This document shows, one piece after another, positions 25,036-40,000 of a stretch of 64,000 nt of DNA (its first letter is position 1; each line of letters begins with the position of its first letter). Made by a program: the position numbers and the translations under genes. This DNA comes from Sipunculus nudus (lineage: Eukaryota > Annelida > Sipuncula > Golfingiida > Sipunculidae). The stretch lies in the NCBI GenBank assembly GCA_026874595.1, contig CM049315.1:17755664-17819663 (forward strand), written 5' to 3'. The notes under the pieces are model-generated. The model was not told the origin of the DNA and did no database searches. It saw only the letters and a program-made list of their open reading frames with translations.

Positions 25036-28000
25036 GATCATGTTTGATGTTTCAAAGTTTTGCTTTCACTGTGATTATGTTTGATGTTTTCAGGAATTAC
25101 CCATGGACTGATAATCTTTGATATTTTCAGGAGCTTCCTATATTGTGATAATGTTTGATGTTTTCAGGAATTTCTCATAGACTTATCATCTTTGATGTTT
25201 TCAGGAGTTTTTGCTTCACTATGATAATGTTTATGTTTTCAGGAATTACCCATGGACTCGTCATCTTCGATAATTTCAGGAATTTCACCTTCACTCTGAT
25301 CGTGTTTGATGTTTTCAGGAATTACACATGGACTGATCATCTTTGATATTTCAGGAGTTTTCCTTCACAGTGATTATGTTTTATGTTTTCAGGAATTACC
25401 CATGGACTCGTCATCTTCGATAATTTCAGGAATTTCACCTCCACTCTGATCGTGTTTGATGTTTTCAGGAATTACACATGGATTGATCAACTTTGATATT
25501 TCAGGAGTTTTCCTTCACTGTGATTATGTTTTATGTTTTCAGGAATTACCCATGCACTGATCATCTTTCATTTTTTCAGGAGTTTTCCCTCACTGTGATT
25601 ATATTTTATGTTTTCAGGAATTACCCATGGACTGATCATCTTAGATATTTTCAGGAGTATTTCCCTCACTGTTATAATGTTTCATGTTTTCAGGAATTAC
25701 CCTTTGACTGATTATCTTAGTTATTTTCAGGAGTTTTTCCCTCACTGTTATAATATTTCATGTTTTCAGGAATTACCCATGCACTGATCATTTTTGTTAT
25801 TTTCAGGAGTTTTTCCTTCACTGTGATGATATTTGATGTTTTCAGGAATTACCCATGGACTGATCATCTTAGATGTGTTCAGGATTTTTTCCCTCACTGT
25901 TATAATGTTTCATGTTTTCAGGAATTACCCATGGACTGATCATCTTAAATATTTTCAGTAGTTTTTCCTTCACTGTGATGATATTTGATGTTTTCAGGAA
26001 TTTCTCATAGACTTATCATCTTTGATGTTTTCAGGAGTTTTTGCTTCACTGTGATAATGTTTATGTTTTCCGGAATTACCCAAGGACGCTTCATCTTTGC
26101 TAATTTCAGGAGTTTTCTTCGCTGCGATTATGTTTATGTTTTCAGGAATTATTCATAGACTGATCATCTTTGATTTTTTCAGGAGTTTTTCTTTCACTGT
26201 GATTATGTTTGATGTTTTCAGGAATTTCTCATAGACTTATCATCTTTGATATTTTCAGGAGTTTTTCCTTCAATGTGATGATTTTGTTGTTTTCAGGAAT
26301 TACCAATAGACTGATCATCCTGTGTGTTTTCAGGAGTTTTTCCTTCAATGTGATGATTTTGTTGTTTTCAGGAATTACCAATAGACTGATCATCCTGTGT
26401 GTTTTCAGGAGTTTTTCTTTCACAGTGATTATGTTTGATGTTTTCAGGAATTACCCATGGACTCGTCATCTTCGATAATTTCAGGAATTTCACCTTCACT
26501 CTGATCGTGTTTGATGTTTTCAGGAATTACACATGGACTGATCATCTTTGATATTTCAGGAGTTTTCCTTCACAGTGATTATGTTTTATGTTTTCAGGAA
26601 TTACCCATGGACTCGTCATCTTCGATAATTTCAGGAATTTCACCTTCACTCTGATCGTGTTTGATGTTTTCAGGAATTACACATGGACTGAACAACTTTG
26701 ATATTTCAGGAGTTTTCCTTCACTGTGGTTATGTTTTATGTTTTCAGGAATTACCCATGGACTGATCATCTTTCATTTTTTCAGGAGTTTTTCCCTCACT
26801 GTGATTATATTTCATGTTTTCAGGAATTACCCATGCACTTATCATTTTTGTTATTTTCAGGAGTTTTTCCTTCACTGTGATGATATTTGATGTTTTCAGG
26901 AATTACCCATGGACTGATCATCTTGTGTGTTTTCAGGAGTTTTTGCATCACTGTGAATATGTTTGATGTTTTCAGTAATTACCCATGGACTCGTCATCTT
27001 TGATTATTTCAGGAATTTCACCTTCACTCTGATCGCGTTTGATGTTTTCAGGAATTTCTCATAGACATATCATCTTTGATGTTTTCAGGAGTTTTTCCTT
27101 CACTGTGATGATATTTGTTGTTTTCAGGAATTACCAATAGACTGATCATCCTGTGTGTTATCAGGAGTTTTTCTTTCACTGTGATTATGTTTGATGTTTT
27201 CAGGAATTACCCATGGACTCGTCATCTTCGATTATTCCAGGAATTTCACCTTCACTCTGATCATGTTTGATGTTTTCAGGAATTACACATGGACTGATCA
27301 TGTTTGATATTTTCAGGAGTTTCCTTCACTGTGATTATGTTTATGTTTTCAGGAATTACCCATAGACTGATCATCTTGTGTGTTTTCAGGAGTTTTTGTA
27401 TCACTGTGATGATATTTGATGTTTTCAGGAATTACCCATGGACTCGTCATCTTCGATAATTTCAGGAATTTCACCTTCACTTTGATCGTGTTTGATGTTT
27501 TCAGGAATTACACATGGACTGATCATCTTTGATATTTTCAGGAGTTTTTCCTTCATTGTGATGATATTTGAGGTTTTCAGGAATTTCTCATAGACTTATC
27601 ATCTTTGATGTTTTCAGGAGTTTTTGCTTCACTGTGATAATGTTTATGTTTTCAAGAATTACCCAAGGATTCTTCATCTTTGCTATTTTCAGGAGTTTTT
27701 CTTTGCTGCGAATATGTTTATGTTTTCAGGAATTACCCATAGACTGATCATCTTTGACTTTTTGAGGAGTTTTTCTTTAAATGTGATTGTGTTTGATGTT
27801 TTCAGGAATTTCTCATAGACTTATCATCTTTGATGTTTTCAGGAGTTTTTCCTTAACTGTGATGATATTTGTTGTTTTCAGGAATTACCCATGAACTGAT
27901 CATCTTGTGTGTTTTCAGGAGTTTTTGCATCACTGTGATTATGTTTGATGTTTTCAGGAATTACCCATGGACTCGTCATCTTCGATTATTTCAGGAATTT

Positions 28001-31000
28001 CACCTTCACTCTGATCATGTTTGATGTTTTCAGGAATTACACATGGACTGATCATGTTTGATATTTTCAGGAGTTTCCTTCACTGTGATTATGTTTATGT
28101 TTTCAGGAATTACCCATAGACTGATCATCTTGTGTGTTTTCAGGAGTTTTTGTATCACTGTGATGATATTTGATGTTTTCAGGAATTACCCATGGACTCG
28201 TCATCTTCGATAATTTCAGGAATTTCACCTTCACTTTGATCGTGTTTGATGTTTTCAGGAATTACACATGGACTGATCATCTTTGATATTTTCAGGAGTT
28301 TTTCCTTCACTGTGATGATATTTGAGGTTTTCAGGAATTTCTCATAGACTTATCATCTTTGATGTTTTCAGGAGTTTTTGCTTCACTGTGATAATGTTTA
28401 TGTTTTCAGGAATTACCCAAGGATTCTTCATCTTTGCTATTTTCAGGAGTTTTTCTTCGCTGCGATTATGTTTATGTTTTCAGGAATTACCCATAGACTG
28501 ATCATCTTTGACTTTTTGAGGAGTTTTTCTTTAAATGTGATTGTGTTTGATGTTTTCAGGAATTTCTCATAGACTTATCATCTTTGATGTTTTCAGGAGT
28601 TTTTCCTTAACTGTGATGATATTTGTTGTTTTCAGGAATTACCCATGAACTGATCATCTTGTGTGTTTTCAGGAGTTTTTGCATCACTGTGATTATGTTT
28701 GATGTTTTCAGGAATTACCCATGGACTCGTCATCTTCGATAATTTCAGGAATTTCACCTTCACTCTGATCGTGTTTGATGTTTTCAGGAATTACACATGG
28801 ACTGATCATCTTTGATATTTCAGGAGTTTTCCTTCACAGTGATTATGTTTTATGTTTTCAGGAATTACCCATGGACTCGTCATCTTCGATAATTTCAAGA
28901 ATTTCACGTTCAATCTGATCGTGTTTGATGTTTTTAGGAATTACACATGGACTGATCATCTTTCATTTTTTCAGGAGTTTTTCCCTCACTGTGATTATAT
29001 TTTATGTTTTCAGGAATTACTCATGGACTGATCATCTTCGATATTTTCAGGAGTATTTCCCTCACGGTTATAATGTTTCATGTTTTCAGGAATTACCCAT
29101 TGACTGATCATCTTAGTTATTTTCAGGAGTTTTTCCCTCACTGTAAATATATTTCATGTTTTCAGGAATTACCCATGCACTGATCATTTTTGTTATTTTC
29201 AGGAGTTTTTCCTTCACTGTGATGATATTTGATGTTTTCAGGAATTACCCATGGACTGATCATCTTAGATATTTTCAGGATTTTTTCCCTCACTGTTATA
29301 ATGTTTCATGTTTTCAGGAATTACCCATGGACTGATCATCTTAAATATTTTCAGGAGTTCTTCCTTCACTGTGATGATATTTGATGTTTTCAGGAATTTC
29401 TCATAGACTTATTATCTTTGATGTTTTCAGGAGTTTTTGCTTCTCTGTGATAATGTTTATGTTTTCAGGAATTACCCAAGGACGCTTCATCTTTGCTATT
29501 TTCAGGAGTTTTTCTTCGCTGCGATTATGTTTGATGTATTCAGGAATTTCTCATAGACATATCATCTTTGATGTTTTCAGGAGTTTTTCCTTCACTGTGA
29601 TGATATTTGTTGTTTTCAGGAATTACCAATAGACTGATCATCCTGTGTGTTATCAGGAGTTTTTCTTTCACTGTGATTATGTTTGATGTTTTCAGGAATT
29701 ACCCATGGACTCGTCATCTTCGATTATTTCAGGAATTTCACCTTCACTTTGATCATGTTTGATGTTTTCAGGAATTACACATGGACTGATCATGTTTGAT
29801 ATTTTCAGGAGTTTCCTTCACTGTGATTATGTTTATGTTTTCAGGAATTACCCATAGACTGATCATCTTGTGTGTTTTCAGGAGTTTTTGTATCACTGTG
29901 ATGATATTTGATGTTTTCAGGAATTACCCATGGACTCGTCATCTTCGATAATTTCAGGAATTTCACCTTCACTTTGATCGTGTTTGATGTTTTCAGGAAT
30001 TACACATGGACTGATCATCTTTGATATTTTCAGGAGTTTTTCCTTCACTGTGATGATATTTGAGGTTTTCAGGAATTTCTCATAGACTTATCATCTTTGA
30101 TGTTTTCAGGAGTTTTTGCTTCACTGTGATAATGTTTATGTTTTCAGGAATTACCCAAGGATTCTTCATCTTTGCTATTTTCAGGAGTTTTTCTTCGCTG
30201 CGATTATGTTTATGTTTTCAGGAATTACCCATAGACTGATCATCTTTGACTTTTTGAGGAGTTTTTCTTTAAATGTGATTGTGTTTGATGTTTTCAGGAA
30301 TTTCTCATAGACTTATCATCTTTGATGTTTTCAGGAGTTTTTCCTTAACTGTGATGATATTTGTTGTTTTCAGGAATTACCCATGAACTGATCATCTTGT
30401 GTGTTTTCAGGAGTTTTTGCATCACTGTGATTATGTTTGATGTTTTCAGGAATTACCCATGGACTCGTCATCTTCGATAATTTCAGGAATTTCACCTTCA
30501 CTCTGATCGTGTTTGATGTTTTCAGGAATTACCCATGGACTGATCATCTTTGATATTTCAGGAGTTTTCCTTCACAGTGATTATGTTTTATGTTTTCAGG
30601 AATTACCCATGGACTCGTCATCTTCGATAATTTCAAGAATTTCACGTTCAATCTGATCGTGTTTGATGTTTTTAGGAATTACACATGGACTGATCATCTT
30701 TGATATTTCAGGAGTTTTCCTTCACTGTGATTATGTTTTATGTTTTCAGGAATTACCCATGGACTGATCATCTTTCATTTTTTCAGGAGTTTTTCCTTAA
30801 CTGTGATGATATTTGTTGTTTTCAGGAATTACCCATGAACTGATCATCTTGTGTGTTTTCAGGAGTTTTTGCATCACTGTGATTATGTTTGATGTTTTCA
30901 GGAATTACCCATGGACTCGTCATCTTCGATAATTTCAGGAATTTCACCTTCACTCTGATCGTGTTTGATGTTTTCAGGAATTACACATGGACTGATCATC

Positions 31001-34000
31001 TTTGATATTTCAGGAGTTTTCCTTCACAGTGATTATGTTTTATGTTTTCAGGAATTACCCATGGACTCGTCATCTTCGATAATTTCAAGAATTTCACGTT
31101 CAATCTGATCGTGTTGGTGTTTTAAGGAATTACACATGGACTGATCATCTTTGATATTTCAGGAGTTTTCCTTCACTGTGATTATGTTTTATGTTTTCAG
31201 GAATTACCCATGGACTGATCATCTTTCATTTTTTCAGGAGTTTTTCCCTCACTGTGATTATATTTTATGTTTTCACGAATTACTCATGGACTGATCATCT
31301 TCGATATTTTCAGGAGTATTTCCCTCACGGTTATAATGTTTCATGTTTTCAGGAATTACCCATTGACTGATCATCTTAGTTATTTTCAGGAGTTTTTCCC
31401 TCACTGTAAATATATTTCATGTTTTCAGGAATTACCCATGCACTGATCATTTTTGTTATTTTCAGGAGTTTTTCCTTCACTGTGATGATATTTGATGTTT
31501 TCAGGAATTACCCATGGACTGATCATCTTAGATATTTTCAGGATTTTTTCCCTCACTGTTATAATGTTTCATGTTTTCAGGAATTACCCATGGACTGATC
31601 ATCTTAAATATATTCAGGAGTTCTTCCTTCACTGTGATGATATTTGATGTTTTCAGGAATTTCTCATAGACTTATTATCTTTGATGTTTTCAGGAGTTTT
31701 TGCTTCTCTGTGATAATGTTTATGTTTTCAGGAATTACCCAAGGACGCTTCATCTTTGCTATTTTCAGGAGTTTTTCTTCGCTGCGATTATGTTTGATGT
31801 ATTCAGGAATTTCTCATAGACATATCATCTTTGATATTTTCAGGAGTTTTTCCTTCACTGTGATGATATTTGTTGTTTTCAGGAATTACCAATAGACTGA
31901 TCATCCTGTGTGTTATCAGGAGTTTTTCTTTCACTGTGATTATGTTTGATGTTTTCAGGAATTACCCATGGACTCGTCATCTTCGATTATTTCAGGAATT
32001 TCACCTTCACTCTGATCATGTTTGATGTTTTCAGGAATTACACATGGACTGATCATGTTTGATATTTTCAGGAGTTTCCTTCACTGTGATTATGTTTATG
32101 TTTTCAGGAATTACCCATAGACTGATCATCTTGTGTGTTTTCAGGAGTTTTTGCATCACTGTGATGATATTTGATGTTTTCAGGAATTACCCATGGACTC
32201 GTCATCTTCGATAATTTCAGGAATTTCACCTTCACTTTGATCGTGTTTGATGTTTTCAGGAATTACACATGGACTGATCATCTTTGATATTTTCAGGAGT
32301 TTTTCCTTCACTGTGATGATATTTGAGGTTTTCAGGAATTTCTCATAGACTTATCATCTTTGATGTTTTCAGGAGTTTTTGCTTCACTGTGATAATGTTT
32401 ATGTTTTCAGGAATTACCCAAAGATTCTTCATCTTTGCTATTTTCAGGAGTTTTTCTTCGCTGCGATTATGTTTATGTTTTCAGGAATTACCCATAGACT
32501 GATCATCTTTGACTTTTTCAGGAGTTTTTCTTTAAATGTGATTGTGTTTGATGTTTTCAGGAATTTCTCATAGACTTATCATCTTTGATGTTTTCAGGAG
32601 TTTTTCCTTAACTGTGATGATATTTGTTGTTTTCAGGAATTACCCATGGACTGATCATCTTGTGTGTTTTAGGAGTTTTTGCATCACTGTGAATATGTTT
32701 GATGTTTTCAGGAATTACCCATGGACTCGTCATCTTCGATTATTTCAGGAATTTCACCTTCACTCTGATCATGTTTGATGTTTTTAGGAATTACACATGG
32801 ACTGATCATCTTTGATATTTTCAGGAGTTTCCTTCACTGTGATTATGTTTATGTTTTCAGGAATTACCCATAGACTGATCATCTTGTATGTTTTCAGGAG
32901 TTTTTGCATCACTGTGATTATGTTTGATGTTTACAGGAATTACCCATGGACTTGTCATCTTCGATATTTCAGGAATTTTTTCCTTCACAGTGATTATGTT
33001 TTATGTTTTCAGGAATTACCCATGGACTCGTCATCTTCGATAATTTCAGGAATTTCACCTTCAATCTGATCGTGTTTGATGTTTTTAGGAATTACACATG
33101 GACTGATCATCTTAGATATTTTCAGGAGTTTTTCCCTCACTGTTATAATGTTTCATGTTTTCAGGAATTACCCATGGACTGATCATCTTTGATGTTTCAG
33201 GAGTTTTCCTTCACAGTGATTATGTTTTATGTTTTCAGGAATTACCCATGGACTCGTCATCTCAATAATTTCAGGAATTTCACCTTCACTCTGATCGTGT
33301 TTGATGTTTTCAGGAATTACACATGGATTGATCATCTTTGATATTTCAGGAGTTTTCCTTCACTGTGATTTTGTTTTATGTTTTCAGGAATTATCCATAG
33401 ACTGATCATCTTGTATGTTTTCAGGAGTTTTTGCATCACTGTGATTATGTTTGATGTTTTCAGGAATTACCCATGGACTTGTCATCTTCGATAATTTCAG
33501 GAATTTCACCTTCACTCTGATCTTGTTTGATGTTTTCAGGAATTACACATGGACTGATCATCTTTGATATTTCAGGAATTTTTTCCTTCACAGTGATTAT
33601 GTTTTGTGTTTTCAGGAATTACCCATGGACTCGTCATCTTCGATAATTTCAGGAATTTCACCTTCAATCTGATCGTGTTTGATGTTTTTAGGAATTACAC
33701 ATGGATTGATCATCTTTGATATTTCAGGAGTTTTCCTTCACTGTGATTATGTTTTATGTTATCAGGAATTACCCATACACTGATCATCCTCTATGTTTTC
33801 AGGAGTTTTTGCATCACTGTGAATATGTTTGATGTTTTCAGGAATTACTCATGGACGCCTCATCATCGATTATTTCAGGAATTTCACCTTCACTCTGATC
33901 ATGTTTGATGTTTTCAGGAATTACACATGGACTGATCATCTTTGATATTTTCAGGAGTTTCCTTCACTGTGATTTTGTTCATGTTTTCAGGAATTACCCA

Positions 34001-37000
34001 TAGACTGATCATCTTGTAAGTTTTCAGGAGTTTTTCCATCACTGTGATTATGTTTTATGTTTTCAGGAATTACCCATGGACTTGTCATCTTCGATATTTC
34101 AGGAATTTTTTCCTTCACAGTGATTATGTTTTATGTTTTCAGGAATTACCCATGGACTCGTCATCTTCGATAATTTCAGGAATTTCACCTTCAATCTGAT
34201 CGTGTTTGATGTTTTTAGGAATTACACATGGACTGATCATCTTAGATATTTTCAGGAGTTTTTCCCTCACTGTTATAATGTTTCATGTTTTCAGGAATTA
34301 CCCATGGACTGATCATCTTTGATGTTTCAGGAGTTTTCCTTCACAGTGATTATGTTTTATGTTTTCAGGAATTACCCATGGACTCGTCATCTCAATAATT
34401 TCAGGAATTTCACCTTCACTCTGATCGTGTTTGATGTTTTCAGGAATTACACATGGATTGATCATCTTTGATATTTCAGGAGTTTTCCTTCACTGTGATT
34501 GTGTTTGATGTTTCCAGGAATTTCTCATAGACTTATCATCTTTGATGTTTTCAGGAGTTTTTCCTTAACTGTGATGATATTTGTTGTTTTCAGGAATTAC
34601 CCATACACTGATCATCTTGTGTGTTTTCAGGAGTTTTTGCATCACTGTGATTATGTTTGATGTTTTCAGGAATTACCCATGGACTCGTCATCTTCGATAA
34701 TTTCAGGAATTTCACCTTCACTCTGATCGTGTTTGATGTTTTCAGGAATTACACATGGACTGATCATCTTTGATATTTCAGGAGTTTTCCTTCACAGTGA
34801 TTATGTTTTATGTTTTCAGGAATTACCCATGGACTCGTCATCTTCGATAATTTCAAGAATTTCACGTTCAATCTGATCGTGTTTGATGTTTTTAGGAATT
34901 ACACATGGACTGATCATCTTTGATATTTCAGGAGTTTTCCTTCACTGTGATTATGTTTTATGTTTTCAGGAATTACCCATGGACTGATCATCTTTCATTT
35001 TTTCAGGAGTTTTTCCCTCACTGTGATTATATTTTATGTTTTCAGGAATTACTCATGGACTGATCATCTTCGATATTTTCAGGAGTATTTCCCTCACGGT
35101 TATAATGTTTCATGTTTTCAGGAATTACCCATTGACTGATCATCTTAGTTATTTTCAGGAGTTTTTCCCTCACTGTAAATATATTTCATGTTTTCAGGAA
35201 TTACCCATGCACTGATCATTTTTGTTATTTTCAGGAGTTTTTCCTTCACTGTGATGATATTTGATGTTTTCAGGAATTACCCATGAACTGATCATCTTGT
35301 GTGTTTTCAGGAGTTTTTGCATCACTGTGATTATGTTTGATGTTTTCAGGAATTACCCATGGACTCGTCATCTTCGATAATTTCAGGAATTTCACCTTCA
35401 CTCTGATCGTGTTTGATGTTTTCAGGAATTACACATGGACTGATCATCTTTGATATTTCAGGAGTTTTCCTTCACAGTGATTATGTTTTATGTTTTCAGG
35501 AATTACCCATGGACTCGTCATCTTCGATAATTTCAAGAATTTCACGTTCAATCTGATCGTGTTTGATGTTTTTAGGAATTACACATGGACTGATCATCTT
35601 TGATATTTCAGGAGTTTTTCTTCACTGTGATTATGTTTTATGTTTTCAGGAATTACCCATGGACTGATCATCTTTCATTTTTTCAGGAGTTCTTCCCTCA
35701 CTGTGATTATATTTTATGTTTTCAGGAATTACTCATGGACTGATCATCTTCGATATTTTCAGGAGTATTTCCCTCACGGTTATAATGTTTCATGTTTTCA
35801 GGAATTACCCATTGACTGATCATCTTAGTTATTTTCAGGAGTTTTTCCCTCACTGTAAATATATTTCATGTTTTCAGGAATTACCCATGCACTGATCATT
35901 TTTGTTATTTTCAGGAGTTTTTCCTTCACTGTGATGATATTTGATGTTTTCAGGAATTACCCATGGACTGATCATCTTAGATATTTTCAGGATTTTTTCC
36001 CTCACTGTTATAATGTTTCATGTTTTCAGGAATTACCCATGGACTGATCATCTTAAATATTTTCAGGAGTTCTTCCTTCACTGTGATGATATTTGATGTT
36101 TTCAGGAATTTCTCATAGACTTATTATCTTTGATGTTTTCAGGAGTTTTTGCTTCTCTGTGATAATGTTTATGTTTTCAGGAATTACCCAAGGACGCTTC
36201 ATCTTTGCTATTTTCAGGAGTTTTTCTTCGCTGCGAATATGTTTGATGTATTCAGGAATTTCTCATAGACATATCATCTTTGATGTTTTCAGGAGTTTTT
36301 CCTTCACTGTGATGATATTTGTTGTTTTCAGGAATTACCAATAGACTGATCATCCTGTGTGTTATCAGGAGTTTTTCTTTCACTGTGATTATGTTTGATG
36401 TTTTCAGGAATTACCCATGGACTCGTCATCTTCGATTATTTCAGGAATTTCACCTTCACTCTGATCATGTTTGATGTTTTCAGGAATTACACATGGACTG
36501 ATCATGTTTGATATTTTCAGGAGTTTCCTTCACTGTGATTATGTTTATGTTTTCAGGAATTACCCATAGACTGATCATCTTGTGTGTTTTCAGGAGTTTT
36601 TGTATCACTGTGATGATATTTGATGTTTTCAGGAATTACCCATGGACTCGTCATCTTCGATAATTTCAGGAATTTCACCTTCACTTTGATCGTGTTTGAT
36701 GTTTTCAGGAATTACACATGGACTGATCATCTTTGATATTTTCAGGAGTTTTTCCTTCACTGTGATGATATTTGAGGTTTTCAGGAATTTCTCATAGACT
36801 TATCATCTTTGATGTTTTCAGGAGTTTTTGCTTCACTGTGATAATGTTTATGTTTTCAGGAATTACCCAAGGATTCTTCATCTTTGCTATTTTCAGGAGT
36901 TTTTCTTCGCTGCGATTATGTTTATGTTTTCAGGAATTACCCATAGACTGATCATCTTTGACTTTTTGAGGAGTTTTTCTTTAAATGTGATTGTGTTTGA

Positions 37001-40000
37001 TGTTTTCAGGAATTTCTCATAGACTTATCATCTTTGATGTTTTCAGGAGTTTTTCCTTAACTGTGATGATATTTGTTGTTTTCAGGAATTACCCATGAAC
37101 TGATCATCTTGTGTGTTTTCAGGAGTTTTTGCATCACTGTGATTATGTTTGATGTTTTCAGGAATTACCCATGGACTCGTCATCTTCGATAATTTCAGGA
37201 ATTTCACCTTCACTCTGATCGTGTTTGATGTTTTCAGGAATTACACATGGACTGATCATCTTTGATATTTCAGGAGTTTTCCTTCACAGTGATTATGTTT
37301 TATGTTTTCAGGAATTACCCATGGACTCGTCATCTTCGATAATTTCAAGAATTTCACGTTCAATCTGATCGTGTTTGATGTTTTTAGGAATTACACATGG
37401 ACTGATCATCTTTGATATTTCAGGAGTTTTCCTTCACTGTGATTATGTTTTATGTTTTCAGGAATTACCCATGGACTGATCATCTTTCATTTTTTCAGGA
37501 GTTTTTCCCTCACTGTGATTATATTTTATGTTTTCAGGAATTACTCATGGACTGATCATCTTCGATATTTTCAGGAGTATTTCCCTCACGGTTATAATGT
37601 TTCATGTTTTCAGGAATTACCCATTGACTGATCATCTTAGTTATTTTCAGGAGTTTTTCCCTCACTGTAAATATATTTCATGTTTTCAGGAATTACCCAT
37701 GCACTGATCATTTTTGTTATTTTCAGGAGTTTTTCCTTCACTGTGATGATATTTGATGTTTTCAGGAATTACCCATGGACTGATCATCTTAGATATTTTC
37801 AGGATTTTTTCCCTCACTGTTATAATGTTTCATGTTTTCAGGAATTACCCATGGACTGATCATCTTAAATATTTTCAGGAGTTCTTCCTTCACTGTGATG
37901 ATATTTGATGTTTTCAGGAATTTCTCATAGACTTATTATCTTTGATGTTTTCAGGAGTTTTTGCTTCTCTGTGATAATGTTTATGTTTTCAGGAATTACC
38001 CAAGGACGCTTCATCTTTGCTATTTTCAGGAGTTTTTCTTCGCTGCGATTATGTTTGATGTATTCAGGAATTTCTCATAGACATTTCATCTTTGATATTT
38101 TCAGGAGTTTTTCCTTCACTGTGATGATATTTGTTGTTTTCAGGAATTACCAATAGACTGATCATCCTGTGTGTTATCAGGAGTTTTTCTTTCACTGTGA
38201 TTATGTTTGATGTTTTCAGGAATTACCCATGGACTCGTCATCTTCGATTATTTCAGGAATTTCACCTTCACTCTGATCATGTTTGATGTTTTCAGGAATT
38301 ACACATGGACTGATCATGTTTGATATTTTCAGGAGTTTCCTTCACTGTGATTATGTTTGATGTATTCAGGAATTTCTCATAGACATTTCATCTTTGATAT
38401 TTTCAGGAGTTTTTCCTTCACTGTGATGATATTTGTTGTTTTCAGGAATTACCAATAGACTGATCATCCTGTGTGTTATCAGGAGTTTTTCTTTCACTGT
38501 GATTATGTTTGATGTTTTCAGGAATTACCCATGGACTCGTCATCTTCGATTATTTCAGGAATTTCACCTTCACTCTGATCATGTTTGATGTTTTCAGGAA
38601 TTACACATGGACTGATCATGTTTGATATTTTCAGGAGTTTCCTTCACTGTGATTATGTTTGATGTATTCAGGAATTTCTCATAGACATTTCATCTTTGAT
38701 ATTTTCAGGAGTTTTTCCTTCACTGTGATGATATTTGTTGTTTTCAGGAATTACCAATAGACTGATCATCCTGTGTGTTATCAGGAGTTTTTCTTTCACT
38801 GTGATTATGTTTGATGTTTTCAGGAATTACCCATGGACTCGTCATCTTCGATTATTTCAGGAATTTCACCTTCACTCTGATCATGTTTGATGTTTTCAGG
38901 AATTACACATGGACTGATCATGTTTGATATTTTCAGGAGTTTCCTTCACTGTGATTATGTTTATGTTTTCAGGAATTTCTCATAGACATTTCATCTTTGA
39001 TATTTTCAGGAGTTTTTCCTTCACTGTGATGATATTTGTTGTTTTCAGGAATTACCCATAGACTGATCATCTTGTGTGTTTTCAGGAGTTTTTGCATCAC
39101 TGTGATGATATTTGATGTTTTCAGGAATTACCCATGGACTCGTCATCTTCGATAATTTCAGGAATTTCACCTTCACTTTGATCGTGTTTGATGTTTTCAG
39201 GAATTACACATGGACTGATCATCTTTGATATTTTCAGGAGTTTTTCCTTCACTGTGATGATATTTGAGGTTTTCAGGAATTTCTCATAGACTTATCATCT
39301 TTGATGTTTTCAGGAGTTTTTGCTTCACTGTGATAATGTTTATGTTTTCAGGAATTACCCAAAGATTCTTCATCTTTGCTATTTTCAGGAGTTTTTCTTC
39401 GCTGCGATTATGTTTATGTTTTCAGGAATTACCCATAGACTGATCATCTTTGACTTTTTCAGGAGTTTTTCTTTAAATGTGATTGTGTTTGATGTTTTCA
39501 GGAATTTCTCATAGACTTATCATCTTTGATGTTTTCAGGAGTTTTTCCTTAACTGTGATGATATTTGTTGTTTTCAGGAATTACCCATGGACTGATCATC
39601 TTGTGTGTTTTCAGGAGTTTTTGCATCACTGTGAATATGTTTGATGTTTTCAGGAATTACCCATGGACTCGTCATCTTCGATTATTTCAGGAATTTCACC
39701 TTCACTCTGATCATGTTTGATGTTTTTAGGAATTACACATGGACTGATCATCTTTGATATTTTCAGGAGTTTCCTTCACTGTGATTATGTTTATGTTTTC
39801 AGGAATTACCCATAGACTGATCATCTTGTATGTTTTCAGGAGTTTTTGCATCACTGTGATTATGTTTGATGTTTACAGGAATTACCCATGGACTTGTCAT
39901 CTTCGATATTTCAGGAATTTTTTCCTTCACAGTGATTATGTTTTATGTTTTCAGGAATTACCCATGGACTCGTCATCTTCGATAATTTCAGGAATTTCAC

